From Phanerodontia chrysosporium (taxonomy: Eukaryota > Basidiomycota > Agaricomycetes > Polyporales > Phanerochaetaceae), in NCBI GenBank assembly GCA_001910725.1, contig MJGA01000008.1:310001-374000 (forward strand): 64,000 nt of DNA, read 5' to 3'. Each line of letters opens with the position of its first letter. Within the stretch, counting starts at the first letter, position 1. A program made the translations under genes and the position numbers. The notes under the pieces were generated by a model. The model was not told the origin of the DNA and ran no database searches. It saw nothing but the letters and a program-made list of their open reading frames with translations. Shown here piece by piece: positions 34,030 through 46,131 of the stretch.

Positions 34030-35873
34030 ACTGCTAGATCTAGCTTGACCAGGGCTCCCAGCGCAGATCAGCGTTGCCAGACTGGGATCGGGATTGCCAC
34101 CTAAGACATGCGATCGATAAGCATGACATGCTTATCAGCCTGATAGCACTGACCAGGCTTGCCAGTATGGAAAGCCAGGTCACCGACGTCCAGGTCTGGT
34201 AATGCCTGGCAATACATGACAATGGCCGCAGTTGCGTGGCATATATATCCAGGTTTATTGGCTTGCTACTCGGGCTCCCCCCATATACAGTAGACAATAA
34301 AATCGATTCATTTACTAGTATACAACACACCATACAGTACATGAGTGCTCGGGTGACAGATGCATAATAGGATGGATCGCTGGTGGCACTATATGCTTGT
34401 GTTACCCTGCGCACACCCTCACTCTGGGAGGGCTGCTCTTGCAGAACCTGCAATGCAGCGGCCTGCGTCCGCGTGTCTTCAGAAAGGGTCTATACCGAAA
34501 CCCTATGTCTGCATTATGCCCTACCGCGTCAGAAACTGATATGTGCACTCGTAAGGACGATGACGCACCGGTCAAGCTGCTCGTCAACGCGGTTGAGCTT
34601 CTCCAAGAGGCAGACGTCCGGGTGCACACGGCGCATGGCAACGAGCCGCTCGAGCAGCTGCACGCTCGAGTCGAGTCTCTTCCAAAGAAAAAAAAAATGC
34701 AAGCAGAGCATCGGGCTTGAGAACGCACTTGGCGAGCCATGCCGCAAATGCAGCCGCGCCGCAGGGTATGGGGCGTCTGTCGTCCTCGCGGTCGCATGCG
34801 GGGTTGGTTGTAGACGCATATGATGGAGTGTCGAGCGTGTTATCAAGTCCTGAGATACAAACGGCGAGTAGTTAGTAGGATATATGCGCACATACAATGG
34901 GACTTACAGCTCGAATCTGATTGCATTGTCACGGCTTCACACCGTGAGTCTTTCCAGACCTGGAGGATGCCCATATTAACATGACCGGCCTAATGCGCGA
35001 TAGGGAGCGGTGAGAAGGGGTACAAGAGTGGCGGGCACAAGGGGTTCGCCTCAAGTTCGCCTCGAAGTGACTCTGTGGATCATCAGAAATAGTCTTTTAT
35101 CGAGGACGCACGAACCTCAATACTCAGTGCAAGCCTGCAATCACTGTCTCACGGCTTCAAGGAAGGGCCAGATTCGTCGGCGCAGGCAGGAGCGTTTAGA
35201 CAATGGGAAGGCGCCAGGAGTGGGAGATGTGACGGTACGAGAGAGAGCTGGGCGAAGGGGATGGAAGTCTTATATGCGTTGGAGATGGACTTTGCTTCTC
35301 GGACACTTCGACGTCACCGTTTCGGGCATCGCACGTCTGTCACAGGTTTAAAGTCCTGGTAAGCAGAGAACGTCACAAGTAAGTCACTGTGTGACCCGGT
35401 AAGCCGTTGTGTTGTAAGCATCGGCCCCCGTGCTTCGCGCTAGCACCTTCGCCGCATGCCGCATGCACCACTGCTATGTGCTGTTGCAGTAGTGGCGCTG
35501 CGCTTTCTGCAGAACCATAAGCATCCTCGTGCTGTTCTTGCGAACCTCGTTTGGCAACATGAGTTGTGCCCAGATGAGTGAGTGAGCCCCGTACGCCATG
35601 CCGAAGTGGACCCCTATTGGCCCAGTGCGTCGATAGCACACTCAGGAAGTAAGATAATAATGACTTGTCCATTACTGGTCAAACAAACTCGTACAGATGT
35701 TTGCATTATCATCCATGACCTTGCCAGGAAGTCCCATGCCTTTCAGCATCAGCACGACGAGCCATTGCCAGGCATTGCCAGGCATTACCAGACTGGCGCG
35801 CGTTTGCCATCGCAGGCCAGCGCTAGTCTGACTGGCACCGCCTTGCCAGCCCTACCATGCCAGATCTGCGACC

Positions 35874-35889
35874 TATTTTTTTGCTGATG
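35874..35889 (-). repeat. Right terminal inverted repeat
   Basis: Plus-strand TATTTTTTTGCTGATG, the inverted partner of 34014-34029 with one mismatch. Confidence 0.5.
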
Positions 35890-36594
35890 AACTAGATTAT
35901 GGTACGTTTCTCAATTGCACTGCACATCAGTTATATTCAGGGACAGCTTTATTCGCGGCAGAACGGCACTGAGTAGCACGGGTGCGCTGCTGCTTATCGT
36001 ACATCTTGTTCACGAGGTTGAACCAACAGTCGAGTATCCTCACCTTCGTGATCCGGCCATCTGGTCCTGGACTCCTAGCTATCACTCCGGTAGGGCCCGG
36101 AATCTTGTAGCAAGCTGGTCCCGCGTCTACATGATATTTTCTCCGACGTTGCTTCCAAGCATAATCATGACGCAGTCCTTAGACCCAAAGAAAAGTCGCG
36201 GAAGGATGCGAATGACTGCAGACCCAAGGTGCGCCGACCCTGCTCCTCATGGTGGATTGGAGTTTTATACATCTCAAGGTGGTTGTCCCTCCTTACCATA
36301 TCAGCTTACGTGGTAATCCGAAACCTCGGCGACTCTGACTTGTAGGTCATGTCAAGGGCCGCCCTTGTCTCGCGACGAAATATCGCGGATACCAGGCTGT
36401 TTCGCTTCCAAGGCGTCCTCGCCAAGGCCAACGGTGCCTGGCTGCGCTCAGCGCGATCCGAGGCTTCCTGATCCATAACATCGGGCTGTCAGTGGCGTCG
36501 TTACGGCTTGCAGTAAACACCCTGAGCCCCCTAACCTGGATCGCAATCAAACGCCGCTCGGCGTCTTGGGGAGTTCTTAAACGACTGAAGACAT
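35890..36594. other. Spacer upstream of the F-box gene
   Basis: About 700 bp without a supportable gene. The part nearest 36594 should include the promoter of the F-box gene; no TATA box was picked out. Confidence 0.3.
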
Positions 36595-38475
36595 ATGGTC
36601 TGCTCCGTCCGTTCCACCATCCCACTAGTCCGAATGCCCTCCATGGCCCTGCAAGGCCCCGCGACGACGTTGAACACCATAAACACCCTCGTCCGGGACG
36701 TGGTCACCCAGATCGACTCGCTCGCGGCCTCCGTCAGCAGCTATAAAAGGTGCGTCTGCACATGGCTGTCACCCTTCCCGGAAGTCTGAGAAGAATTAAT
36801 GCCAGCCTCTCGGAAGCCCTGTCGGCCGAATCGGTATGTCCCTGCGTATATGGTCGTGCATATGCCAACGAGCCCCGTTCACTGTCCAGATCCAAAGCGT
36901 GGATGACGCACTATCGAGCGCACTCTCCTACGTCCGAGTGCTCCGCAACTTCAGATCGCCCGTCAATTCGCTGCCCCCAGAGATCCTGACCATCATCTTC
37001 AAATGTCTCACGGAGCCTAATGCCCACGGCGAGACACCGAAGCCACAAAACACTAGTCCAGCAGATTGGATCTATATCACCCACGTCTGCAAGTACTGGC
37101 GAGACAGCGCCCTTGCATATCCCTTTATGTGGAGCCCAGTAGTCTTTGAGCCGAGAGACCTCGCTAGCCCGTCTAGCCTGCCGTACCTTTGCCTCGAGCG
37201 CTCGCTTGGTGCGCCACTGGACGTCCAAATAAGATGCGAGAAGGACATGGACGTTCGGATATGGAGCGAGCTCGCTGGCCGGTCGTCGCGCCTGCGAAAG
37301 CTGCATGTGATCGACCTGCTCGACGCCAACCACCTCGAGCGTCTGTGCGAGCCGGCACCGTTGCTGCAGACGCTTCACATCGAGGTCAGCCCGGACCTCC
37401 TCGACCGGCGCTGGGAAGGCGAGGAGGTCCCCGACGAGCTGCCCGAGCTCTTTGCCGGCAGCACACCCGCGCTGCGTCACCTCAAATTTGCCCTATTCAC
37501 TTCCTTCTCAAACAACCGCTTCCAGAACCTCGCGACTCTCCATCTTTCCCACCAGCTGTACCGCACCCCCGGCGATCTCACCCGCCTCTTCTCCCTGCTC
37601 GAGGCGAGCCTGCATATGGAAGAGCTCGCTCTCACGGACTGCGACCTGGACGGCACACACGAGGGCCGGCTCCCACCGACGGCCGCTTCCTTCCCATGTA
37701 CCGCCTGCGACGAGCGGCCTTCGTCGGCTGCCACGCCACGCTCGTCGGGAGCGTGCTCGCGCGGCTCGAGGTCGCGCACGACGGGCTCGCGCTGGCCTGC
37801 CGGGACTGGACGCCGGGCGCGCGGCCGCTGAGCGCAGTCTTTCCCGCGCGCGGGACGTCGCGGCTGCACGCGCTGGACGCGGTGTCTGCGCTCGCGCTCG
37901 ACTACGACCGCGCGACGGTGACGGCGGCGGGCGCGCACACGGCGGTGCGGCTCGGCTTCGAGAACGACATGGACGTCGCGGACGGCGTCGCGCCCGCGCT
38001 CGGCGCGCTCTTCCCGCTGCACGCCGTCCGCACGCTCGCGCTCGCGGGCATCGAGCTGCGCGCCGCGCCCTTCTGGCGCGCGTTCCTCGCCGGCTTCCCT
38101 GCGCTCACGGCGCTCACGCTCTGGCTGCCCCCGACGGGCACAGCCAAGTGGATCGACGCGCTGCGCGCGGGGCCCCCGGGCGCCGCGTACCCTGCGCCTT
38201 TGCTGGACACGCTCACGCTCTTCCCGCCGCACGCGGACATATGGGACACTGTGGCGGACGTCGTGTGCTCGCGCGCGCGCGATGGGCATCCGATTCGTGT
38301 GCTGCGGGTGCTGATGGAGGCAGGCACGCGGGATGCTGCGATTCGCGGAGCATTCGAGGACCTGGACGTGGCGTCTCTTGAACCGTATGTGGAAAGCGTG
38401 ATGCGGGAAGTTGTCTCTTGCTATCCGAGCGATATATCGGTGCCTGAAGAGCATCGCACGTTCATTATGCAGTAA
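36595..38475 (+). CDS. F-box protein, probably with leucine-rich C-terminal region
   Basis: Two in-frame ATGs are possible, 36595 and 36634 (MPSMALQGPATTLNTINTL). Two introns then join KR to RINASLSEALSAES and on to IQSVDDALSSALSYVRVL, a coiled stretch usual before the F-box in basidiomycete proteins. The F-box itself is VNSLPPEILTIIFKCL (near 36962-37010), followed by WIYITHVCKYWRDSALAYP. The rest has loosely repeated Leu-rich segments (LRKLHVIDLLDANHLERL, FQNLATLHLSHQLY). At about 37672-37674 the frame must shift by one, as if a C were missing after GRLP; the C-terminal part (MYRLRRAAFVG to VPEEHRTFIMQ, TAA 38475) then continues. The part after 37700 is very GC-rich, unlike the first part. 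F-box proteins recruit substrates to SCF ubiquitin ligases; the target is unknown. Convergent with the next F-box gene. Confidence 0.75.
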
Positions 38476-38656
38476 TAGTCTTGTTTGCGGATACCCCTTC
38501 TCGGTACCAACGTCGGCATAGTATAGCATCAGGAACGGATTAGGCGAGCTATAGTTCGATCACCCGAACTGTGGTAGTGTAAACTTTGTAAAGTCTAAGA
38601 CTCCACGTCCCCGCCAACGCAGTGCTGTGCACGCTGAAGGCTGGCGCCGCCCCAAC

Positions 38657-40496
38657 CTAGCGCGGATAGAACCAATACGATGGGCAGGCAACCTTCCGTT
38701 TTGCGAGCTTGATATTCAAACCTCTGTTCCGCCAGCCGCCCGCCTTGTCGCACTGCCACATCATTAGGCGTCAGCACTTTGAGAGTTGATCGGAACGAAA
38801 ATACACGTACTGTCCACAGGCGATCTGTCGTGACCAGCTTTCTCAAATTCGGCACCTCAAACATCAGCGTCCGCACAGCATCCCGGGTCAGGTATGCCTG
38901 GGAGCCGTGAGTCGTGTGCGACTCGCCCATGTCAGTGATGGTCTGCAATGTCTTGCTACGGCCAAGCACGTTGGAAAACGCCCTCTGTTGTGGGTCAACA
39001 ACTGACAATCTGGGGATGCGTGGAGCGAACTTACCACTTCCTTTGTAGGGATATGCATCGCTAGCCGATCCAGCTGCTTCGCCTTCGCTGCGATAGCACG
39101 CACGCTCTCCCATGCAACATCGACATTGACCAATGCGATGTGCTCGAGGGTCTCACCGTGCGCTTCAAGCAGGTTTTGAACAAGCGAATGTGATATTGTC
39201 ACCTTGTCCGATAATCGGAGGGTTATCGACGAGAGTGGGCATCCCCAAGTTTTCGTCAGTGCGATGATCGCCGTCCAGAGCGATGGTGAGCTTGTGTTTG
39301 GTAGGCCGTTGACGATGGGGGCTATGTGGGTATCGACAGCGAGGTGGCGTAGATGTGGGAGATCAGCAAGTGCAGGCGGTAACGCAGCCGAATCCTATGA
39401 GCATCGTGTCAGCGGCTGAAGCAGGGGGAGCTGGTAGTACGATGAGAGGCAAAAATAGCGTCCTATCCCGCGTCTTCAACTGCCTTATAAGATGACGTGG
39501 CATCGCCCTCCCCAATACTACATGTATGGGGAAGCCGAACGCGTCCACGGCTAGCGAGACGCCATCTCATCTCGCGAAAAGCTAAAATGCATGCGGGAGA
39601 GAAGACTTACCCACGCGGTGAGACCCAGATTTTGGAGTTTGGGAGTGTACCTGGTCGCCCGTAAGATTGTTCCGTGCTCGATTTTCGCGCATCCAACGAC
39701 GTAAAGGCTGGTGAGATTTGGCAAATTCGGAAGCATCTGTTCTAATATGGGCTCATTGAGCTCTTGAATGGTCTGCATCCAGGGCTGTGAGAAGCAGAAC
39801 GAGGCACCTTAGACCGGCTTACCTGCAGAGTCAACGTAGTCAAAGTGGAGCTCATTCGACGCGTCCAATCAGGTAGTGCGTCTACCATGTTCCAAGAGCA
39901 CGCGTCCAGTGCCAGGCTTTGTAGTTTTACAAGCGACTTCAAGATGTCTGCCTGTGGCATCGTGAGCGTGGCGTTGACTCGGATTCCGCGGAGATCCTCG
40001 TGTGACTTGAGAGGTAACAGCAAGGCGGGTAGGATATTAGGCGTGCACGTGAACGTTCGTAAATTGGTGCAAAGATTCAAGGATTTGACGACATTGGCCA
40101 TAAACTTTGGCTGTACTGTCGCCTTCACTATTGGCACAGTTCTGATGTCTGAAGATTTGACTGTCAACCTTCATTACAGGACGTACTTTGGCAAGTACTC
40201 AACCAATGTTGTGCACATGGACCGCCAGACTGGGTGCTTCACGAGCGTCTCAAAAGGGCTCATCACCTGTATGTATGCGCATCAGCAATAAACGTCTTGT
40301 GGTAGCAAGCCCAAATACTCACCGCGGGATATCGCTTCGCGTTACCGAGATGGTAGACAATGGTGCGGTACAGGTAAGGTATCACCCCCGCGAGAAAAGA
40401 TTTGCTGACGAGGGAGACTGAGAACAGATCATTGCCGGTCAGATAGGCAAAAACGAGCTCAAGACAGTCGAGGTTGAGGTTGTCTGCAGAGACCAT
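38657..40496 (-). CDS. F-box protein with leucine-rich repeats
   Basis: ATG 40496 gives MVSADNLNLDCLELVFAYL, an F-box at the very N-terminus, then NDLFSVSLVSKSFLAGVIP and YLYRTIVYHLGNAKRYP. After introns come Leu-rich repeat-like segments: VVKSLNLCTNLRTFTC, LVKLQSLALDACSW, LPNLTSLYVVGCAKIEHG, LPHLRHLAVDTHIAPIV and LEHIALVNVDVAWESV. The last exon reads CDKAGGWRNRGLNIKLA and stops at TAG 38657. Seven or so introns are implied and joins look in frame. It is unrelated in sequence to the neighbouring F-box gene beyond the motif, so the two are not a recent duplicate. SCF adaptor role by family; target unknown. Its start lies 215 bp from the divergent Sds3-like gene. Confidence 0.75.
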
Positions 40497-40711
40497 GTCG
40501 AGGCGGAGGTTGAGGAGGTCGCGGTCGCGGCAGAGGCTTTGGCGCCCAATAACCCCGAGGACCACTGTCGGCGGCGGGCCGGCCGGTGAGTGATCGGATT
40601 CCTTTCCGGGTGGCCTCCGGCGTGCCGACGTCGGCAGGCGCCGGACAATACTGAGGTCAGGTCTCGAGGTAGGCGCCGAGGCTCTTTCATACCTGCTCGT
40701 CGTGCTCGACG
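40497..40711. promoter_or_regulatory. Short divergent promoter region, F-box gene and Sds3-like gene
   Basis: 215 bp between two start codons pointing apart. It must hold both promoters or their 5' leaders. No TATA element was seen. An open minus-strand frame runs through it, but it would overlap the neighbour's start and is not preferred. Confidence 0.35.
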
Positions 40712-43700
40712 ATGCCAAGCTCGACAGTGTCGCTGGAGCCTCTCAGCTCGCCGTCGCCATCTCCGTCTCCGCCTCCACCAGATACCCGAGCGTCTACCTC
40801 CAACAACAGCGGGGGCGGCGCAGGACTCGACAGCGGTTCTGAGCTCTCAGAGTTGACCGAGGACGAGCAAGAAAACGTCAAGGCAGATCGCACCGAACAA
40901 CCGCGCCCTACCAAGCGTCGAAAGCGTGGCGGCATAGTTCCTGCACCCATGTGGGACTGGGCATACAAGAACAAGAAGGACTGGAAGAACAAGATGGTCG
41001 AGGAGGAAGAGGAGGAAGAGCAGTCTGGGCCCGCGAGGGCGTTGGAAGAGGAGGAGGACGATGACCGTGCGTCTCGCTCGAGGTCCACTACGACTCCTCT
41101 ACCAGAACGGCGGCGGAAGCGCAGCAATGGCGGCGCTTCTGCTGTCATGCCGTCGGACGACGAAGAGGACCGCGTCCGCGACAAGGAGGATGATGCGGCG
41201 TCTGCTGATGAGGCGTCTGCCCCTCCCGTGGTCGACGGCGCTGGCAACGACCCCAACTATAACTCCGAAGATGAAGACGACCAACCCGTGTCGCGCGTGG
41301 ACGTGGTTCGGTCGCGTGAACCCGAGGCGGGGGTTGTTTCCGCCGAGGCCACCGACGACGAACCCTTGGATGACGACGACGATCCCGCTGCAGATGATAA
41401 TGCTGCAGACGACGACCCGGCAAACGATGAAGGAGCCGTCGCCTCGGATGGCGAAGTTCCTCAGAAGTCGACCACGAGCTCCGCGCCGTCTTCGGGCCCA
41501 CTCGTGCCCACTACATCCGCGTCCCTTGTCACCGTCGACCGTGATGCCAATCCCAACGCCACACTCATGGACGTGGATGAAACTGCTCCTGTTCGCGAGA
41601 AAGTGTCTCCGATCATTGCTGCCGCTGCCGCTTCGTCTATCATGGCAGGTGCGGAGGTCGTCGACCCCCCTTCCCCTTCCCCTTCTACATCAACCGCGTC
41701 CGGTTCAGGGCACAACCGCTCAAGGTCCCCTTCACGGTCGCCTACACCGGATCTTGCTTCAGACAATGAAGCTAGCACAAAGCGTACCGCACCGAAGACA
41801 AGGGGCAAACCAAGAGCGGTCGGGCCACTCGGAATCGCAGTCGCCGAAAAGCGAAGGGCGAACCAGACCAAGACCCGGAAGCAGATGCAGCACCTGCAGA
41901 GGCCGATAACGAAGAAGCAGACGTCGATGAGGGCGAAATAGACTCCCCAGAAATGGATATGGAACTCGAACTTCAACCCGCCCACCGCGCCGAAGCCCTC
42001 GATGTCTTGGCTACTATCGAGTTCAAGTACGCGATGCTGCGGGAGAAAGTGTATGTAGAGAAAATGGAACAACTTGCATGGGAGGAGGCCTTGGTCCATC
42101 AAGGTATGTTATCACATTACCCCGCGTGTCCGCTTACTTACGATCGAGGTCAGGCATCCATCCCGAAATGTTGCATCTTCACGCCGAGCTCGACCATCGT
42201 AAGGACACGCGTCTGGAGCTCGCGCGCAAGCGTCGCAACTACGAAGTCGCGAACGTCACGAAACGTCGCAAGCTCGATGAGAATGGTGTATGGAGCTGGT
42301 GGCAGGTATGACCGCGTTTATTCGCCTTCAACCCGAGGGGAGTCTCCCAGCTGCATATTGACCTATCCTGTCTACAGTTCAGACGCGACGAGCTGCAAAC
42401 CGAGATGATTGCGGAGACACACAGGAAGCGCAGGCAATTAGATCGGGAACGCCGCGCGTTGGAGCACCCGCAACCTAGTAAGTCACCCTGTCAGGGTATA
42501 GTCAATATGAGCTCACAAACGCGTCAACTGCAGTCCGCCATATCCCGAGTCCTCCGCGCGAGATCTCCGCGCCTCCGACCCTGCGAGATCTGGTCAAAGC
42601 TTCACCCTTCGATTCCCCGGATTCCCGACGACACGCCAGTCATGCTTCTCAGCTCACATACCCACAACTCAGCACTTTGGCGCCAAGCGAGATTGCTAGC
42701 GACATCGAATATCTGCTAGGTCATCGGAGGAATGCCGGTCTTGTCATGCCTCATCCCATGTTCCCTCACCCTGTTCCTGGACCTCCAGCATTCGACCACT
42801 ATAATGTCGGCCCCGGCATGCTCGACGGCCCTGGAGCACCCAACCGCTATCCTTCACACATGGGCTTCCAGCACCAACCGATGCCGCCGCAAGCCATGCC
42901 ACCACAGATGGTGCAGGGTTATGCTGGAGTCGCTCCGCCGCCACGCTTGCAACACCACCATTCAGCACCGTCTGGCTCTATACCCATGGCGCATCAGCAA
43001 ATGCTCATGGAGCAAGAGTATGCCACTTTGCATCGTCCGGGCCCAGGCCCGATCCACCCTAGTGCACAGGCGCAGCAATACCCTGCGGGCGGTCAAGTAT
43101 CGCGGAACAGACGTTCTCTCTCGCCAGTCCCCCTCCACCCAGCCTCCAGCGGGGCAGCCATGCTGGGAGCAGGACCCGCCCCGTTGAACGGTTCGAAACT
43201 CGGCAGTCGCTCTGCGATTCCGGGGCCTGGCCCGGGCGGTCTAGGGCTGTCTGAACCCAAACGCGTCGACATGGCGGGTCACCCGACCGACCAGGACATT
43301 ATGCTCATTGAGAGGGATCGTGAACGCCAGCGCATGATGGAATTAGGGAAGCAGAGAGAACGGGAATACCGGGATCGCAGAGAGCGTGAACGTGCCATGG
43401 AAATCGAGCAGGAGCGTCATGAACATCGTCAGCGAGAGCAGGAACGTGAACAGCGCGAATTCGAACAACGAGAGATGGAGAGGCCGGCCACGTACCGCAC
43501 CCGATCCAGCGACACGCTTCGCACCAGCACCATCCACACCCTAGCCAGGGTGGCTACGTTCATGGAGCCCATCATCATCACCACCATCATCACCATGTCG
43601 TCCACCACCACGGCCTCTCACCAACGGCTTGAGCTCAAGCTCCAGTGCAAGTGGACAGTCCTCGGGCGGACCTTCGCTGCCAATGTCGAATGGCGTTGCT

Positions 43701-44609
43701 TCTGCAGCGACTAGCCCGCATATACCTAGAGAACCGGAACCACAGCGTCAGCACACTGGTGTGCCTGTCGAGGTGATTGACTTGCGTTTTTCTATGCAAT
43801 CAACTGTGTCCTCACGCTCACTCTCTCGGAAGGGTAACGACGAGCAGCTTGCGATGCAAGCGGATGCTACTCGCGAACGAGCAAGGCCGCAGCTACCTCA
43901 CGAGCGCTCGGCAGCACCCCTCGTGACCCCTCCAATGCAAACAAGTGGAGGTAACTTCCCGTCGTCCCCTCGGACTGCACAAGGCCATTCAACGGCACCC
44001 GCGTCTGTTGCACCATCGCGCCGAGGTTCCTGGAGTACATCGGATGGTGCAGCCGTTCCACGACCGTCGTCCTCGGCATCAGCACAACTCCCGCCACTGC
44101 CTGTGTCCCAGCGGCTGCCTGCGTCATCACTGCCCAATCGCATCCCCCCACCTCAGCTCTCGCCGACCGTGCAGCCGCACAGAAGCCCGCTGATATTGTC
44201 ACCGCCTCGCAATGGTGCCATCCGCCTGCCTCCCCTGAGTCCGCCCCAGAGTACAAGCGCACGCTCCCCAGCGCGAGCTTCGCAGCCTTTGCCCGGACCC
44301 TCGCTCCCGGGACCTGCATCCAGCGGCACTACGAGCAAACCCATCAGCCCGAAGGCTGCACGGCGCACACCGCCGCCGCCCAGTCGACCCAAGTCTCCGC
44401 ACACACGAGAGCGCAGCCTCAGCGGCACCATGACTCCATCGATACCTCTTGGCCAGAAGCACTCGCGAATGTCGCCGGTCAGCATATTCCCCGCGCCGGT
44501 TTCACAGCCTACCCCTCTTCCCTCTTCTCGGCTACCCAATGTTGGAACGGATTCTGACGCTAACTTAGTACCTGCACCACCGAAAGTCAATGCTGTCCCG
44601 GTTGATTAA
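40712..44609 (+). CDS. Sds3-like protein, probable Rpd3L histone deacetylase complex subunit
   Basis: ATG 40712 gives MPSSTVSLEPLSSPSPSP, then long acidic and basic low-complexity regions (LSELTEDEQENVK, TKRRKRGGIVPAPMWDW). The recognisable domain is DVLATIEFKYAMLREKVY, MEQLAWEEALVHQ, an intron, then GIHPEMLHLHAELDHRKD and ARKRRNYEVANVTKRRKL (about 41995-42290), which matches the Sds3/BRMS1 helical domain that scaffolds Sin3-Rpd3L. After WSWWQFRRDELQTEM comes APPTLRDLVKASPF and APSEIASDIEYLLGHRR, then a long Pro/Ser-rich, Arg/Glu-coiled tail with a His run near 43572, ending at TAA 44609. Frame shifts by one at GGGG 41802-41805 and again around the His-rich stretch (43482 and about 43611-43622). 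An 80-nt or 144-nt intron could absorb some of these, but missing bases explain them more simply. Nuclear corepressor role by family. Confidence 0.75.
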
Positions 44610-46131
44610 TGTCTTGGTATCCTTCTCTGGTTTTTTCTCGTCCTTCCAGTTATCTCTTCCAATTCGCTTTGTGTGTATTATTCAGTGCTTTGTCGATTAT
44701 AATGTACCAGGGATTTCACTAGCCTCTTACTGCCGCGTTCGCGTCTCTGCGTCCTCCCCTGCGCTCGACAATGGGACTTCGTTCGTCCACGTCATCGGTT
44801 GTAGCATGTTTACCATAAACTGGAATGCTCCTGCTTCTTACAGCAGGTGTGGTCGCGGTGAGTGCGGGCTTCTGCATGAACGGAAGTAAAGCGCTGACCC
44901 GAGTAACTGCCAGAGTGAATAGTGCACTCATACATGGGCTTGTGCCGTCGTCCGTGGTCCTCCAGCACAACTCGCGCGTCGATGTTCGAGAAGGCGAGAA
45001 GAGGCTTCTGGACGGCGCGGACCCGACACTGCGCAACGCCTTCCTGCGCCGCACGTTCGCCCGGTGGGGCCGCCGACCTTCACCACGGTGCGCATATACA
45101 CATGGCACCTCCTCTGCTGCTGCTGCCGCCGCCGCCTCGCCGCCGTTCTAGCACGCGGGGCTGCCGGAGAGGATGCACTGTCGGCTGCACGGGCCCGCCG
45201 CCCCGCTGCACTGGGCTACACCTGTTTCACGACGGGCAACTTCGTGGGGGAGTTGAATAGTGAGAGGGTAGGAGGAGGCGAAGCTTCGGGACGCGCGCGT
45301 GCGCCCGGCCAGAGCAGCCTGGCCTGCACCGTGCGTGCGTGCGTGCGTGCGTGCGCTGGCGCTGCCCGTCGAGCTGTACCCCGTGCGGCCGCCACGTACT
45401 GCGGGCCACGGCCCAAGCAGAGCCTGGGGTAGCCCCCCTTGTTTTGGCGCGCGAGGCCGTCCTGCGGTGGGTGCTGCCCACGCGCAGGTGCTTTTGCGTG
45501 CTTGAAGGCAGGCTCCATTGCACAATGTTTGCGCCCTCTGGCGTGCGTTGTCGCTATCTAGCCTTTTGCCTTTAAGCGTTTGCTCCCAGGCCCAGGCTCT
45601 TCGCGCTGATGTTCTGGTGGGGTGTCGCCCTACTAACGGCTGTCAGGCCTGCAGTTTTTGGGCGTGCCTGAGATGGGGACTGCCAATCCGCCGGACATCG
45701 GACTGCGCTTCGCGTGTCGGTGGTTTGATGAAGTCATGTCGTACTCGTGTCCAGACTCGCGAATCCCACGGTCGACGAACGGCGAAGCTGTGGAGGGGCA
45801 GGGAGGGAGGACGTGGCCATTCCCGACTGGCACTGCATGGGGGTTTACCCTGACACGCTCTCGGTCGTGGGATCCGCAGGGCGAATCTAATATTGAGGGT
45901 CCCGATCGTCACCAGGGTCCTTGAACGTTGCAGGACGAGACTCGACTCCGTGACAGCTTCTGCTAGACTGGCGTTCATTGCAGTGTCCAATACATATACA
46001 TGAATACTATCTACTAATAGCAGCGTGCGATTTTACCTCCAAAATACAAGTAGGTTTTTAGAGGGCCTAACCCAGCCCGGATAAGTTATGTCGTCTCTCG
46101 GCATGAAGAGCCCCCGCGAGTATGGCTGGCT
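44610..46131. other. Spacer with GC-rich stretch
   Basis: No convincing gene. 44980-45520 is very GC-rich and open in several frames on both strands, which is a composition effect. One plus frame from 44825 (MLLLLTAGVVAVSAGF) begins like a small membrane protein but degenerates into Ala runs. The 3' part is unremarkable. Confidence 0.3.
45330..45355. repeat. (GTGC)n microsatellite
   Basis: Six perfect GTGC units in tandem within the GC-rich spacer. Confidence 0.8.

Larger units (their letters stand above)
34014..35889. mobile_element. Candidate non-autonomous DNA transposon with terminal inverted repeats
   Basis: The left end (CATCAGCGAAAAAATA, 34014-34029) and the reverse complement of the right end (CATCAGCAAAAAAATA, from 35874-35889) agree at 15 of 16 positions. 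Inside both ends lie further inverted similarities: the left arm has repeated TTGCCAG/CTGGCAA units and AATGCCTGGCAAT near 34200, and the right arm has GCCAGGCATTACCAG near 35770-35785. Subterminal repeats of this kind are usual in cut-and-paste elements. The 1.9 kb interior contains no recognisable transposase. No clear target-site duplication is visible at the ends, so the exact borders are uncertain. It sits in the most gene-poor part of the window. Confidence 0.5.

Noticed and set aside
34400..34900. Short frames inside the candidate element read as a transposase
   Set aside because: They lack DDE/D or zinc-finger motifs and are broken on both strands, so the element is treated as non-autonomous.
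37477..38529. Long open frames opposite and out of frame with the F-box gene, up to 430 residues
   Set aside because: They arise from the extreme GC content of 37700-38350, are Arg/Ala-rich and lack any motif; the sense frame with the F-box is the real one.
44825..45525. Several 60-125 residue frames on both strands
   Set aside because: Open only because the stretch is GC-rich and contains a GTGC repeat; none has homology-like motifs or a consistent splice structure.
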